Part shown: one piece after another, positions 1 through 7,288 of the stretch
Position numbering within the stretch: the first letter of the stretch is position 1
Layout of the letters: each line of letters starts with the position of its first letter
DNA from: an uncultured Clostridia bacterium
GTDB taxonomy: Bacteria; Bacillota; Clostridia; Christensenellales; Borkfalkiaceae
Length of the DNA stretch: 32,767 nucleotides
Direction: 5' to 3'
NCBI GenBank assembly: GCA_947625865.1
Contig: CANQQD010000017.1
Coordinates: forward strand, 1 to 32,767
The notes under the pieces: generated by a model
The model's database searches: none
Told to the model about the DNA's origin: nothing
Seen by the model: only the letters and a program-made list of their open reading frames with translations
Translations under genes and position numbers: made by a program

Positions 1-777
1 GCGGCGGCGTTCGGCAGGCTGCATGTGGTGCGCGTGCCCGCCTACTCGCCATACGCCGTTGCCGAGCACGCCATGGCTATGCTGCTGTGCTCCGTGCGGC
101 GCGTGCACAAAGCGTATAACCGCACCCGTGACTTCAATTTCAGTCTCAACGGGCTGACGGGCTTCGTGCTTCACGGCAAGACGATGGGCGTTATAGGCAC
201 GGGCAAGATCGGCAAGACGTTCATAGACATATGCCGCGGCTTCGGAATGAATATCCTCGCATACGACAAATATCCGAAGCTCGAAAATGTGGAATACGCG
301 CCGTTCGGCGAGGTGATACAAAAAAGCGACATTATCTCCCTCCACTGCCCGCTGACGCCCGAAACCGAACATATAATAGGAAAACGGGCGATAGATATGA
401 TGAAAAAGGGCGCGATAATCATAAACACCTCCCGCGGGGAGCTGATAGATTCGGAGGCTCTTTTAAACGGGATAAAGGAGAGAAAAATAGGCGCCGCCTG
501 CCTCGACGTGTACGAGGAGGAGAGCGAGCTGTTTTTCGAGGACAACTCGGGGCACATTTTGAACGACGACGTGCTTGCAAGGCTTATATCCATGCCCAAC
601 GTTCTGGTCACCTCCCATCAGGCGTTTTTGACCGAGGAGGCGCTGGAAGCCATAGCCGAGACAACGGTGGGGAATATCCGCGCCTTTTTCGAAAGGGGCG
701 AGCTTTTAAACGAGGTGGTTTACCCGCCCGCGGCGGCAGCAGGCGCAGGCGGCGCGAGGGACGGGGCAAGACAATGA
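1..777 (+). CDS. ldhA: D-lactate dehydrogenase (NAD-dependent), 5'-truncated by the window edge
   Basis: The open frame runs in from base 1 without a start, giving 258 visible residues; family members are about 330 aa, so roughly 75 N-terminal residues lie outside. The enzyme reduces pyruvate to D-lactate with NADH in the cytosol and regenerates NAD+ during fermentation. Visible hallmarks are the AEHAMAMLL helix, the Rossmann motif GTGKIG, the NTSRGELID segment with the substrate-binding Arg, the DVYEEE segment expected to hold the catalytic Glu, and SHQAFLTEEAL with the catalytic His. The segments RTRDFNFSLNGLTGF and LFFED are characteristic of the LdhA branch as I recall it, rather than of phosphoglycerate or glyoxylate dehydrogenases. 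The C-terminus carries a short Ala/Gly-rich tail. A related 2-hydroxyacid dehydrogenase, for example one making aryl-lactates, cannot be excluded. A strong terminator follows the stop codon directly. Confidence 0.9.
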   Translation, partial: AAAFGRLHVVRVPAYSPYAVAEHAMAMLLCSVRRVHKAYNRTRDFNFSLNGLTGFVLHGKTMGVIGTGKIGKTFIDICRGFGMNILAYDKYPKLENVEYAPFGEVIQKSDIISLHCPLTPETEHIIGKRAIDMMKKGAIIINTSRGELIDSEALLNGIKERKIGAACLDVYEEESELFFEDNSGHILNDDVLARLISMPNVLVTSHQAFLTEEALEAIAETTVGNIRAFFERGELLNEVVYPPAAAAGAGGARDGARQ

Positions 778-819
778 GAGGCGTGGCGCGGCAATAATTT
801 GCCGCGCCACGCCTCTTTT
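778..819 (+). terminator. Rho-independent terminator of the lactate dehydrogenase gene
   Basis: A perfect 17-bp inverted repeat (GAGGCGTGGCGCGGCAA at 778-794 against its complement at 799-815) with a 4-nt loop starts immediately after the TGA stop and is followed by TTTT. It isolates ldhA from the lipoprotein unit downstream. Confidence 0.93.
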
Positions 820-961
820 CCCACCCCAACTCAAAAATGAATTAATGAATAAAAATTATATAATTATGTATAAAATAAGTTTTTTGACGAAAGCAAAACG
901 GAATTTATACAAATAATTTGTGAAAAGCAGATTAAAATTGCCTTAATATATTAAATTATAG

Positions 962-990
962 TTGCGCGCGCGGAAGAAATATGGTATTAT
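962..990 (+). promoter_or_regulatory. Candidate promoter of the lipoprotein unit
   Basis: TTGCGC (962-967) and an extended -10 element TGG-TATTAT (982-990) are separated by 17 bp and lie about 40 nt before the start codon at 1032. The -35 match is weak but the extended -10 compensates. A second candidate, TTGACG (884-889) with TATACA (906-911) and 16-bp spacing, lies upstream in the same AT-rich gap. Assignment is by consensus only. Confidence 0.5.
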
Positions 991-1021
991 TATAGTGAAC
1001 CCAATCAGACTGACACATTAT

Positions 1022-1026
1022 GAGGT
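1022..1026 (+). promoter_or_regulatory. Ribosome binding site fixing the start at 1032
   Basis: GAGGT stands 5 nt before ATG 1032. An in-frame ATG at 1020 overlaps this site and lacks its own Shine-Dalgarno sequence. Starting at 1032 also gives a clean signal peptide beginning MNKFKK. Confidence 0.75.
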
Positions 1027-1031
1027 ACCGG

Positions 1032-4000
1032 ATGAATAAATTTAAAAAAATACTTCTTATATGCCTTATTGCGTGCTGCACGGTGGCTTGCGCCGCAGCG
1101 GCGGCGTGCAGTTCGGTGCACAACTGGCGCGTTCCCAACGGGGGCGTCGTTGACGACGGCTCGGTAGACGAGAACAACCCCAACGGTAATTTGCCCTTCT
1201 ACTACCCCGCGGGCGTGGATCCCTCGGACTATGAGGATAAGGCGACCGCATATACCATTAAAACGGTCAGCATGGGCGGTCTGCCCATCGACGGCGTGCG
1301 CATTACCATCAAGGATATGAGCGGCGAAACCGTGGTAGAGGGAATTTCCATCGGCGGCTCGGCATCGTTCGGCATCGAGCTTGGCGAGTACACCGTGGAA
1401 TACTCCTCCCTGCCCCGCGGCTACAGCGAGGACCCCGAGGGCACAATAAAGCATCTTAACGCCGAAACGACGACTGTGACGACGGCGTTCACCTCCTCCG
1501 TAATAACCGGACAGGTTCCCGCCGGACTTACCTATAACCTCGGCGATATCATGTATGACTTTTCCGCGACCGACGCAAACGGTCAGACAATGGTGCTCTC
1601 GCAGATATTGCAGAACAAGCGCGCGGTGCTTTTGAACTTCTGGGCTACGTGGTGCGCGCCTTGCAGGGCGGAATTCCCGATAATCGACGAGGCTTATAAC
1701 CAATACAAGGATAAACTCGAGGTCATAGCAATATCGACCACTGACCAGAACGCCGCCGTAAAGGCTTTTAAAGAGGACGCCGGCTATAGCTTTTTTATGT
1801 CTGCCGACAATGCGGGGCTCTCCTCCCGCTTCGATACCTCCTCTATACCTGTTTCGGTAATGATAGACCGCTACGGCGTTATATCCTATCTGGATCCGGG
1901 CGCGGTGACAAACCTGCAGATATGGCTGAATATGTTCGAAACGTTCACTGCGGATAATTACGAACAGAGTATCCAGCAGGGTCAAGGCGGCGACACCGGC
2001 GAGGAAGCGGAGCCCGTTAAGGCGCCCGACGGATATGAAATGCCTTCGGACGACGAATTGACTCGGGCGTTGCTCGACCCCTCGATGGCGGGAAGCAGCC
2101 TGCACTTCTACGAGCCCGCGGCTGACACCCGCGACGGAATATACAACTGGCCCTTTAAGGTTGCCGACGATCCCGCCGGAGCATATATCACTCCCTCCAA
2201 CACGGGCAAAACTCCCACTACCGACAACACGTGGTCGATAGTTTATACGGACGTGGAGCTCGAAGCCGACCAGACTTTATCCATTGACGTCAGGGTGAAG
2301 AGCGATCCCGACGATATACTCTATATCTCACTGAACAACTCGGCAGAACTCACGTTCACCCGTTCGGGCGACACGGGCGGCTGGGAGACCATAACGCTTT
2401 TGAGCTCCACCCGTTATATGTCGGTGAACATTGCGATATTCTATATAAAGAATTATGTGGTCACGGACAACGAGGAATTTGTGGGCGTGAGAAACCTCAA
2501 GGTAGCCGACAACTCCTACGACTCGGACGCTCCCCTCGATGTGCGCACCGAGGCCGTGAAGGTCGTTGACGGAAAGCCCGAATATCCCAACGTCTATAAG
2601 GCGGGCGACGGCTTCTACCACATTCAGCAGGGCGAAACGCCCAACGAGGCGACAGACTCGATGCTGTTTGCCGACATACTTGCGGAATCGCAGTGGTCCG
2701 ATCTGCACCTTGCAAACTACACGCTTGTGCACTCGGAAAACGGGCAAAGCGTTACGCTTACAAAATCGCTCTACCTCATCTCCTACTGGCACGTCGCTTT
2801 CGGCGACGCCGCAAACAAGGGCGACACTCCCCTCAACTTCCAATACGGAACGAAGGAGACGGACACCGTCATAGATAACTACTGGATACAGGACGGCACA
2901 CAATATATGTCGCCTGTGAACGACGCGCTTATGACGGCGCTCAAGGCGTTCGCCAAACGCGCAAGCGAACAAATAGTGGAATACGAGGGCTACGGCGCGG
3001 GCGAAGCAAGCTACAACGAGAACACCTGGCTGGAGCTTTGCAGCTACTACCGCACTCTCGGCGGCGACCACAGCGCAGAAGGTCACTCCTGCCTTGCTCA
3101 TTATAATCCCGGCACAGGCAAGACGCTCTCCTACGCCATAGATACGCACGTCGGCGAGAGATTTACCGTTGACCTTACCAACGGACAGAAAAAGAACCGT
3201 GCGGGCGGCCTGTTCTTTAAGTTCACGGCGCCTGAGGACGGCGTATATAAGATAACGTCATTCCGTCCCTACGGATCCGACGACCCCATAGACCCCAGCA
3301 TAATAATCTGGCCCGAGGGCTCGGACGCGTACAACGATCCTCCCCTTCTGAGACAGGACGACTGCCACAGCCTGGAGAGATATGCCCGCAACGACGACAA
3401 TATATACACCAACAACATTATGGCGTATATCTACCTTACGGCAGGGCAGACGATATATCCCCAGCTGACCGTTGAAGAGGGCGATATTTCGCAGGTAGTT
3501 CAGCAGTATATCGATTCGCATATCGACGTGACATATGAGGCGCAGATCGATTATGTGGGCGCAACGGCGCATATACTCACCCTTGCCGGCACTGACGGCA
3601 CATGGGAATCTATGACTAAATTCAACGCCGTTCCCACCATACTTCAGAACGATTACGATCCCTTAACGAGCGCTGACGTGCCGACCTACCATCACCTGAT
3701 CGACGGCTACGGCGCAGGCTCGGAAATGTTTATAGACTTTATACATCCGAACTATATGGCGCCCACCTCCACCATCGAAGAGATGCTCAAGACAGACTAC
3801 TTCGATCTCGGCGACGTGGATTATACCTCGGAAATGAAGGGGCTGCTTGAACAAGCAAAGGCAAAGGATCCGGACGACCTCACATACGGTATGCTCCCCG
3901 CGACCGACAGACTCGTGCGTATAATAAGCGCGGTAATACAGAACCGCAGCGACGACGGCGACGGCATAGAATCGGGCGCATGGGAAGGCTTTGCATACTA

Positions 4001-4046
4001 CTGGCAGTACTACGGACCCACCGTTTGGGAACCGACCGCCGAATAA
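1032..4046 (+). CDS. Extracellular TlpA/ResA-type thioredoxin lipoprotein with a long uncharacterised C-terminal region
   Basis: This 1004-aa protein begins with a lipoprotein signal peptide; Cys26 after an Ala run is the likely lipidated residue, with Cys20 as an alternative. Residues about 72-155 look like a small carboxypeptidase-regulatory-like beta domain. Residues about 168-305 form a TlpA/ResA-type thioredoxin fold with FWATWCAPC (active-site Cys208 and Cys211) and a cis-Pro motif near Pro273, so thiol-disulfide exchange outside the membrane is expected. The remaining 700 residues are acidic, Tyr-rich and beta-rich. Residues about 513-745 resemble a region of the collagen-like lipoprotein at 4638-7175 and include a PPC-like stretch (FFKFTAPEDGVYKITSF). 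TlpA-family proteins are normally 150-370 aa, so the extension is exceptional. The gene leads a three-lipoprotein unit. Its electron donor is unknown; the polyferredoxin-thioredoxin protein encoded convergently at 7289-9466 is an attractive candidate. Confidence 0.82.
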   Translation: MNKFKKILLICLIACCTVACAAAAACSSVHNWRVPNGGVVDDGSVDENNPNGNLPFYYPAGVDPSDYEDKATAYTIKTVSMGGLPIDGVRITIKDMSGETVVEGISIGGSASFGIELGEYTVEYSSLPRGYSEDPEGTIKHLNAETTTVTTAFTSSVITGQVPAGLTYNLGDIMYDFSATDANGQTMVLSQILQNKRAVLLNFWATWCAPCRAEFPIIDEAYNQYKDKLEVIAISTTDQNAAVKAFKEDAGYSFFMSADNAGLSSRFDTSSIPVSVMIDRYGVISYLDPGAVTNLQIWLNMFETFTADNYEQSIQQGQGGDTGEEAEPVKAPDGYEMPSDDELTRALLDPSMAGSSLHFYEPAADTRDGIYNWPFKVADDPAGAYITPSNTGKTPTTDNTWSIVYTDVELEADQTLSIDVRVKSDPDDILYISLNNSAELTFTRSGDTGGWETITLLSSTRYMSVNIAIFYIKNYVVTDNEEFVGVRNLKVADNSYDSDAPLDVRTEAVKVVDGKPEYPNVYKAGDGFYHIQQGETPNEATDSMLFADILAESQWSDLHLANYTLVHSENGQSVTLTKSLYLISYWHVAFGDAANKGDTPLNFQYGTKETDTVIDNYWIQDGTQYMSPVNDALMTALKAFAKRASEQIVEYEGYGAGEASYNENTWLELCSYYRTLGGDHSAEGHSCLAHYNPGTGKTLSYAIDTHVGERFTVDLTNGQKKNRAGGLFFKFTAPEDGVYKITSFRPYGSDDPIDPSIIIWPEGSDAYNDPPLLRQDDCHSLERYARNDDNIYTNNIMAYIYLTAGQTIYPQLTVEEGDISQVVQQYIDSHIDVTYEAQIDYVGATAHILTLAGTDGTWESMTKFNAVPTILQNDYDPLTSADVPTYHHLIDGYGAGSEMFIDFIHPNYMAPTSTIEEMLKTDYFDLGDVDYTSEMKGLLEQAKAKDPDDLTYGMLPATDRLVRIISAVIQNRSDDGDGIESGAWEGFAYYWQYYGPTVWEPTAE

Positions 4047-4091
4047 AAATTTTAAAATAAACAATATAATTTTACCGGAGGTAAATTTTAA

Positions 4092-4556
4092 ATGAAACTT
4101 TTTAAAAGACTTGCCGTAACTTTGACGGCGATCATGGCGGTCGTGGGTATTGCAGTATTTGCGGCGGCATGCGACAAGGGCGGCAACGAAGAAGGATACG
4201 CTACCGATACCTTTACCGTTACAGTGCTCGGCGAGGACGGAAATCCCTTTGACGGAACACAGGGCGATTCCGGACTCAACGTAAAAATACAGTTTTGTGC
4301 GGTTAAACCGGACGGCGACGCAAGCGCATGCTTTGCGGACCGGTTCGATGTTGGAACGGACGGCAAGGCAACCGTGGATCTTACAAAAATAAAAACGTTT
4401 GTTACAAATAATGAAACCAACAAATTTATTATACATGTTGCCAACCTCGACGGCCAAGGTTATTCGAGCGATGGAAATTACGGCGTGTATGAAATAGACA
4501 AAGTGCCCAAAACAATAACCATTAAGCTCGATAAAAATCAACCGGTAACCATTTAA
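4092..4556 (+). CDS. Small lipoprotein with one beta-sandwich-like domain
   Basis: This 154-aa protein has a signal peptide of about 26 residues and a likely lipidated Cys27 (AAAC followed by DKGG). The mature part is one domain opening with FTVTVLGEDGNP and containing a GTDGKATVDL strand. This layout resembles the carboxypeptidase-regulatory-like or prealbumin-like domains near the N-termini of both flanking lipoproteins. GGAGG at 4077-4081 is 10 nt before the ATG, and the gene lies 45 nt after the previous stop with no terminator between, so co-transcription is likely. It has no catalytic motif. A binding or accessory role beside the larger lipoproteins is inferred only from position. Confidence 0.72.
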   Translation: MKLFKRLAVTLTAIMAVVGIAVFAAACDKGGNEEGYATDTFTVTVLGEDGNPFDGTQGDSGLNVKIQFCAVKPDGDASACFADRFDVGTDGKATVDLTKIKTFVTNNETNKFIIHVANLDGQGYSSDGNYGVYEIDKVPKTITIKLDKNQPVTI

Positions 4557-4566
4557 CAACTGACTG

Positions 4567-4592
4567 AGGGCTTTGCCGCAAGACAAAGCCCT
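4567..4592 (+). terminator. Weak hairpin, possible attenuating terminator
   Basis: AGGGCTTTG (4567-4575) pairs with CAAAGCCCT (4584-4592) across an 8-nt loop. Only a broken T tract (TGATTTAT) follows, so partial termination or 3'-end stabilisation is as likely as full termination before the next gene. Confidence 0.45.
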
Positions 4593-4637
4593 TGATTTAT
4601 AAAAACGCATACTCTGCGTATGTTAAGGAGACATTAA

Positions 4638-7175
4638 ATGAAAAAGAAAAGGATATTTCTTGCAGTGCTCGCCTCGATGTGCGTTGCGGCGGGCGCGGCG
4701 GGGCTTGCAGCCTGCGGCGGAAGCAACGACACGCACGATCCCGCACTCTATGCGGCATATCAGACATATGCCGCCGAAAACGAGGACGCTAAGCCCTATG
4801 AGGAATGGGTAGCGGACATTTTATCGAAGCTCGGAGCCACCGGCGGACAGGGCGACGACGGTCAGCAGGGCGATAAAGGCGACAAGGGCGACCCCGGTGA
4901 ACGCGGCGACGACGGCATGGACGGACTCGACGGCGAGGACGGCGTGAGCATCGACGACGTGAAGATGGTGGAATTAAACGGTAAGCAGTACTTTGAGTTT
5001 ACATTCTCAAACGGTAAAGTAATAAGACTTGCCGCGGACGGTTCGGACAGACAGGAGACGACGGCGTTTACCATAACTGCGGTAGACAACAACGGCGACC
5101 CCGTTGCGGACGCTTACTTCAACATTGGTTATGGCGAGAGCCAATTTACGGAACGCCTGACAAAGAGCGGCGCCACCACTACCAACGCCGCCGATTATTA
5201 CGCGGTGAAAACCAACAGCAAGGGCGTTGCAACCTTCTACCTCTTCCCCGAGGCGGGCGAGCACACATATAACGTATATATCGCCGACCCCGTGTCTATC
5301 TCTAACGACGGCGCCGTTTCCAACGTGCCGCACGGATACACGTTGAACTTCGGCACTTCGCACGGACTGAACAACACGAGCGCCGAGTTTTCAAAGGGCG
5401 CGGACGGCAGTTACTCCGTTACCGTAAACTTCATTGTGGATAACAGCTGGGGCTCGCTGTACGACTACGCAAACGACCTTGAATACAAGCGTTATGCAAC
5501 CGACCCCCTCCACTCGGACGAGATAACCGAAGCCAAAAAGGCTTATGTGAAGAGAGCGGTCAAGGACAAATATAATTATTTCTCATTCAGTCCCTATAAT
5601 CTGAACATGCCCGCGGGCGAGCTGAACGAGGAAGAGGAAAATACGGTCACCCAAAAGGCGATAGACGCAGCCTCGGGCGTATATAGATTTTCATTCAAGG
5701 CGGGCAACTCGGGCGCGCACGTGCAGCTGAGAGTGTTCGACTTCCTGAACGGAAGCTACTTTGTTAAAAACGGGGACGGTTCGCCCGCGGAGTCGCTGAT
5801 ATTGCAGCGTTCGGGCAGCGCGCCCACCGACAGCGGCGAGTTGCAGGCGGCTTATCAGCAATACCGCGCAGCCGAGGGAAATTCGGCGCTCGGATATGAA
5901 GCATGGCTTGCGGCATATACCGCATCCTTCAGCGGAGGCGACTACGTTGAGCTCAAGGTGGAACAGGACCAGGCATCGGCAATGTTCTGCCTCGGGTTCG
6001 TCACCGATATAAACTGCGACGTGACGATAACGGTTGAGAGAGTGGGCGACGTTACCAAGTGGTCAAACACCTACTCCACTGCCTCCATGCCCGAGGGCGA
6101 GGAGCAGGCGGTGGAGAATGACGGCAGAATTTTGGACGTGCCCATGAACTCGGTAATCGTCCGCGACGACGGCGGCGTTTATCACATCGGCAGCCTGACA
6201 GGTCCCGAGATATATGTACAGCTCAAAAATCCCACCCGCGCAAACGGCAGCTTTTCAATGGAATATCTTTCGGACTATTCCGAAACTTCTGCCGGTCCCG
6301 GCGGCGGCACCACCTCGGAGCACCTGACGGTGTTCAACTACTACACCGAAACCGTTGACGAGGCAACCAACACGGGCACGAGAGAATATATTGACTACAC
6401 CAACGTTGTTAAAGGATATTCCGCGCTTGCTAATTCCGACGGCGGATATCCCGTGAACGACCTTCTGAAAACCGTACTCGAAAACTTCTGCAAGAGCTAT
6501 GTAGGCTGGAGCAGCTACGACGAATATTGGGTGGCGGCATGCTATTACTACGGCGCGCCCTCCGACGGCTCCGAAGCCTCGCCCTACGACGTAAATACAG
6601 GCAATAATTCCGTGACCTTGAACAGCACAACCTATCTCTCGTTCAAACCCGCGACCTCGGGATATTACGTGCTCTCCACCACTGCGGGCGCCTTGGCGGC
6701 CGAGGGCGGAACATTAATAGACGGCAAGGTTTATGCCTATGCTTCAAGCTCGCAGGGTATAACCTTTACCGTCACTGGCAGCGGCACGGCTACCGTAAAC
6801 ATTGCAGCTGTTCCCGCAAACTCAGTGATAGGATATTCCGAAACGTTTAGCCAAAACCCCGACGGAACATTTACGCAAAACACTGTAGGCACGGCTGAAA
6901 ATCCCGTGAGAAAGAGCGGCTCGGGCGTATATCAGGTAAATATAGACCACTCGATATACAGCGGAAAGGTCGCGGTGGATTTCACGGCGATGCTTGACGC
7001 CGACGGCAACTACAGGTTCGAGATCTTCGGCAGTTCCACCGCCACTATCGTAGTGAACGGCGAACAACTTCAAAGCGGCAGCAGCGTTGCGCTCACCAAC
7101 GCGACGGCTGTGAGAATGTTGTTTGACGACATAAGCGACGGAACGTTCTTCATTAAAGTGACAAAGCTTTCCTGA
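4638..7175 (+). CDS. Large lipoprotein with a collagen-like Gly-X-Y segment
   Basis: This 845-aa protein has a textbook lipobox LAAC with Cys26 lipidated. Residues 39-63 (AAYQTYAAENED...YEEWVAD) resemble the linker that often precedes collagen-like repeats in Bacillota surface proteins, and residues 66-102 carry Gly at every third position (12 triplets, rich in Asp and Lys, one Pro). A short closing motif with NGK and FSNGKVIRL follows. Residues 142-268 are a beta domain similar to the neighbouring 154-aa lipoprotein. The linker motif recurs at residues 404-430 without any Gly-X-Y run. Residues about 502-690 resemble part of the 1004-aa TlpA lipoprotein, and the C-terminus (SGSGVYQVNI onward) looks PPC-like. 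AAGGAG at 4625-4630 is 7 nt before the ATG. A surface structural or adhesive role is likely; no enzymatic motif is visible. Confidence 0.78.
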   Translation: MKKKRIFLAVLASMCVAAGAAGLAACGGSNDTHDPALYAAYQTYAAENEDAKPYEEWVADILSKLGATGGQGDDGQQGDKGDKGDPGERGDDGMDGLDGEDGVSIDDVKMVELNGKQYFEFTFSNGKVIRLAADGSDRQETTAFTITAVDNNGDPVADAYFNIGYGESQFTERLTKSGATTTNAADYYAVKTNSKGVATFYLFPEAGEHTYNVYIADPVSISNDGAVSNVPHGYTLNFGTSHGLNNTSAEFSKGADGSYSVTVNFIVDNSWGSLYDYANDLEYKRYATDPLHSDEITEAKKAYVKRAVKDKYNYFSFSPYNLNMPAGELNEEEENTVTQKAIDAASGVYRFSFKAGNSGAHVQLRVFDFLNGSYFVKNGDGSPAESLILQRSGSAPTDSGELQAAYQQYRAAEGNSALGYEAWLAAYTASFSGGDYVELKVEQDQASAMFCLGFVTDINCDVTITVERVGDVTKWSNTYSTASMPEGEEQAVENDGRILDVPMNSVIVRDDGGVYHIGSLTGPEIYVQLKNPTRANGSFSMEYLSDYSETSAGPGGGTTSEHLTVFNYYTETVDEATNTGTREYIDYTNVVKGYSALANSDGGYPVNDLLKTVLENFCKSYVGWSSYDEYWVAACYYYGAPSDGSEASPYDVNTGNNSVTLNSTTYLSFKPATSGYYVLSTTAGALAAEGGTLIDGKVYAYASSSQGITFTVTGSGTATVNIAAVPANSVIGYSETFSQNPDGTFTQNTVGTAENPVRKSGSGVYQVNIDHSIYSGKVAVDFTAMLDADGNYRFEIFGSSTATIVVNGEQLQSGSSVALTNATAVRMLFDDISDGTFFIKVTKLS
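4833..4943 (+). repeat. Collagen-like Gly-X-Y coding repeat
   Basis: Thirteen glycines spaced exactly three residues apart encode GATGGQGDDG onward to GEDG. The X and Y positions are mostly Asp, Lys, Gln, Glu and Arg, with a single Pro, so any triple helix would be held by charge pairs rather than by Pro. Confidence 0.85.
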
Positions 7176-7198
7176 CGGGGAATATTTTAAAAGCAGTA

Positions 7199-7230
7199 TA
7201 AAAGACCGATAAATTTTTATCGGTCTTTTA
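7199..7230 (+). terminator. Terminator of the plus-strand lipoprotein unit
   Basis: TAAAAGACCGATAAA (7199-7213) and its complement (7216-7230) form a near-perfect stem ending in TCTTTTA, 23 nt after the last stop codon. The A-rich left edge means it could also work on the minus strand. Confidence 0.88.
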
Positions 7231-7248
7231 TTTGTGCTTATGCCGTAA

Positions 7249-7284
7249 AAAAAACAGGCGACCGAACCGGAACGCCTGTTTTTT
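7249..7284 (-). terminator. Terminator of the minus-strand operon, probably bidirectional
   Basis: AAAAAACAGGCG (7249-7260) pairs with CGCCTGTTTTTT (7273-7284) around a 12-nt loop. Both strands end in a T tract. It lies 4 nt beyond the stop of the polyferredoxin-thioredoxin gene and so closes the minus-strand operon; it also backs up the plus-strand terminator. Confidence 0.9.
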
Positions 7285-7288
7285 GTGT

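Noticed and set aside
1005-2105. Minus-strand open frame of 366 codons
   Set aside because: It is fully antisense to the TlpA lipoprotein gene, which has a good ribosome site, signal peptide and recognisable domain. The antisense translation is Arg/His-rich and shows no family motif.
4065-4070. TATAAT before the small lipoprotein gene
   Set aside because: No -35 element lies at the right distance, and transcription would start on the ribosome binding site itself. It is probably chance in AT-rich DNA.
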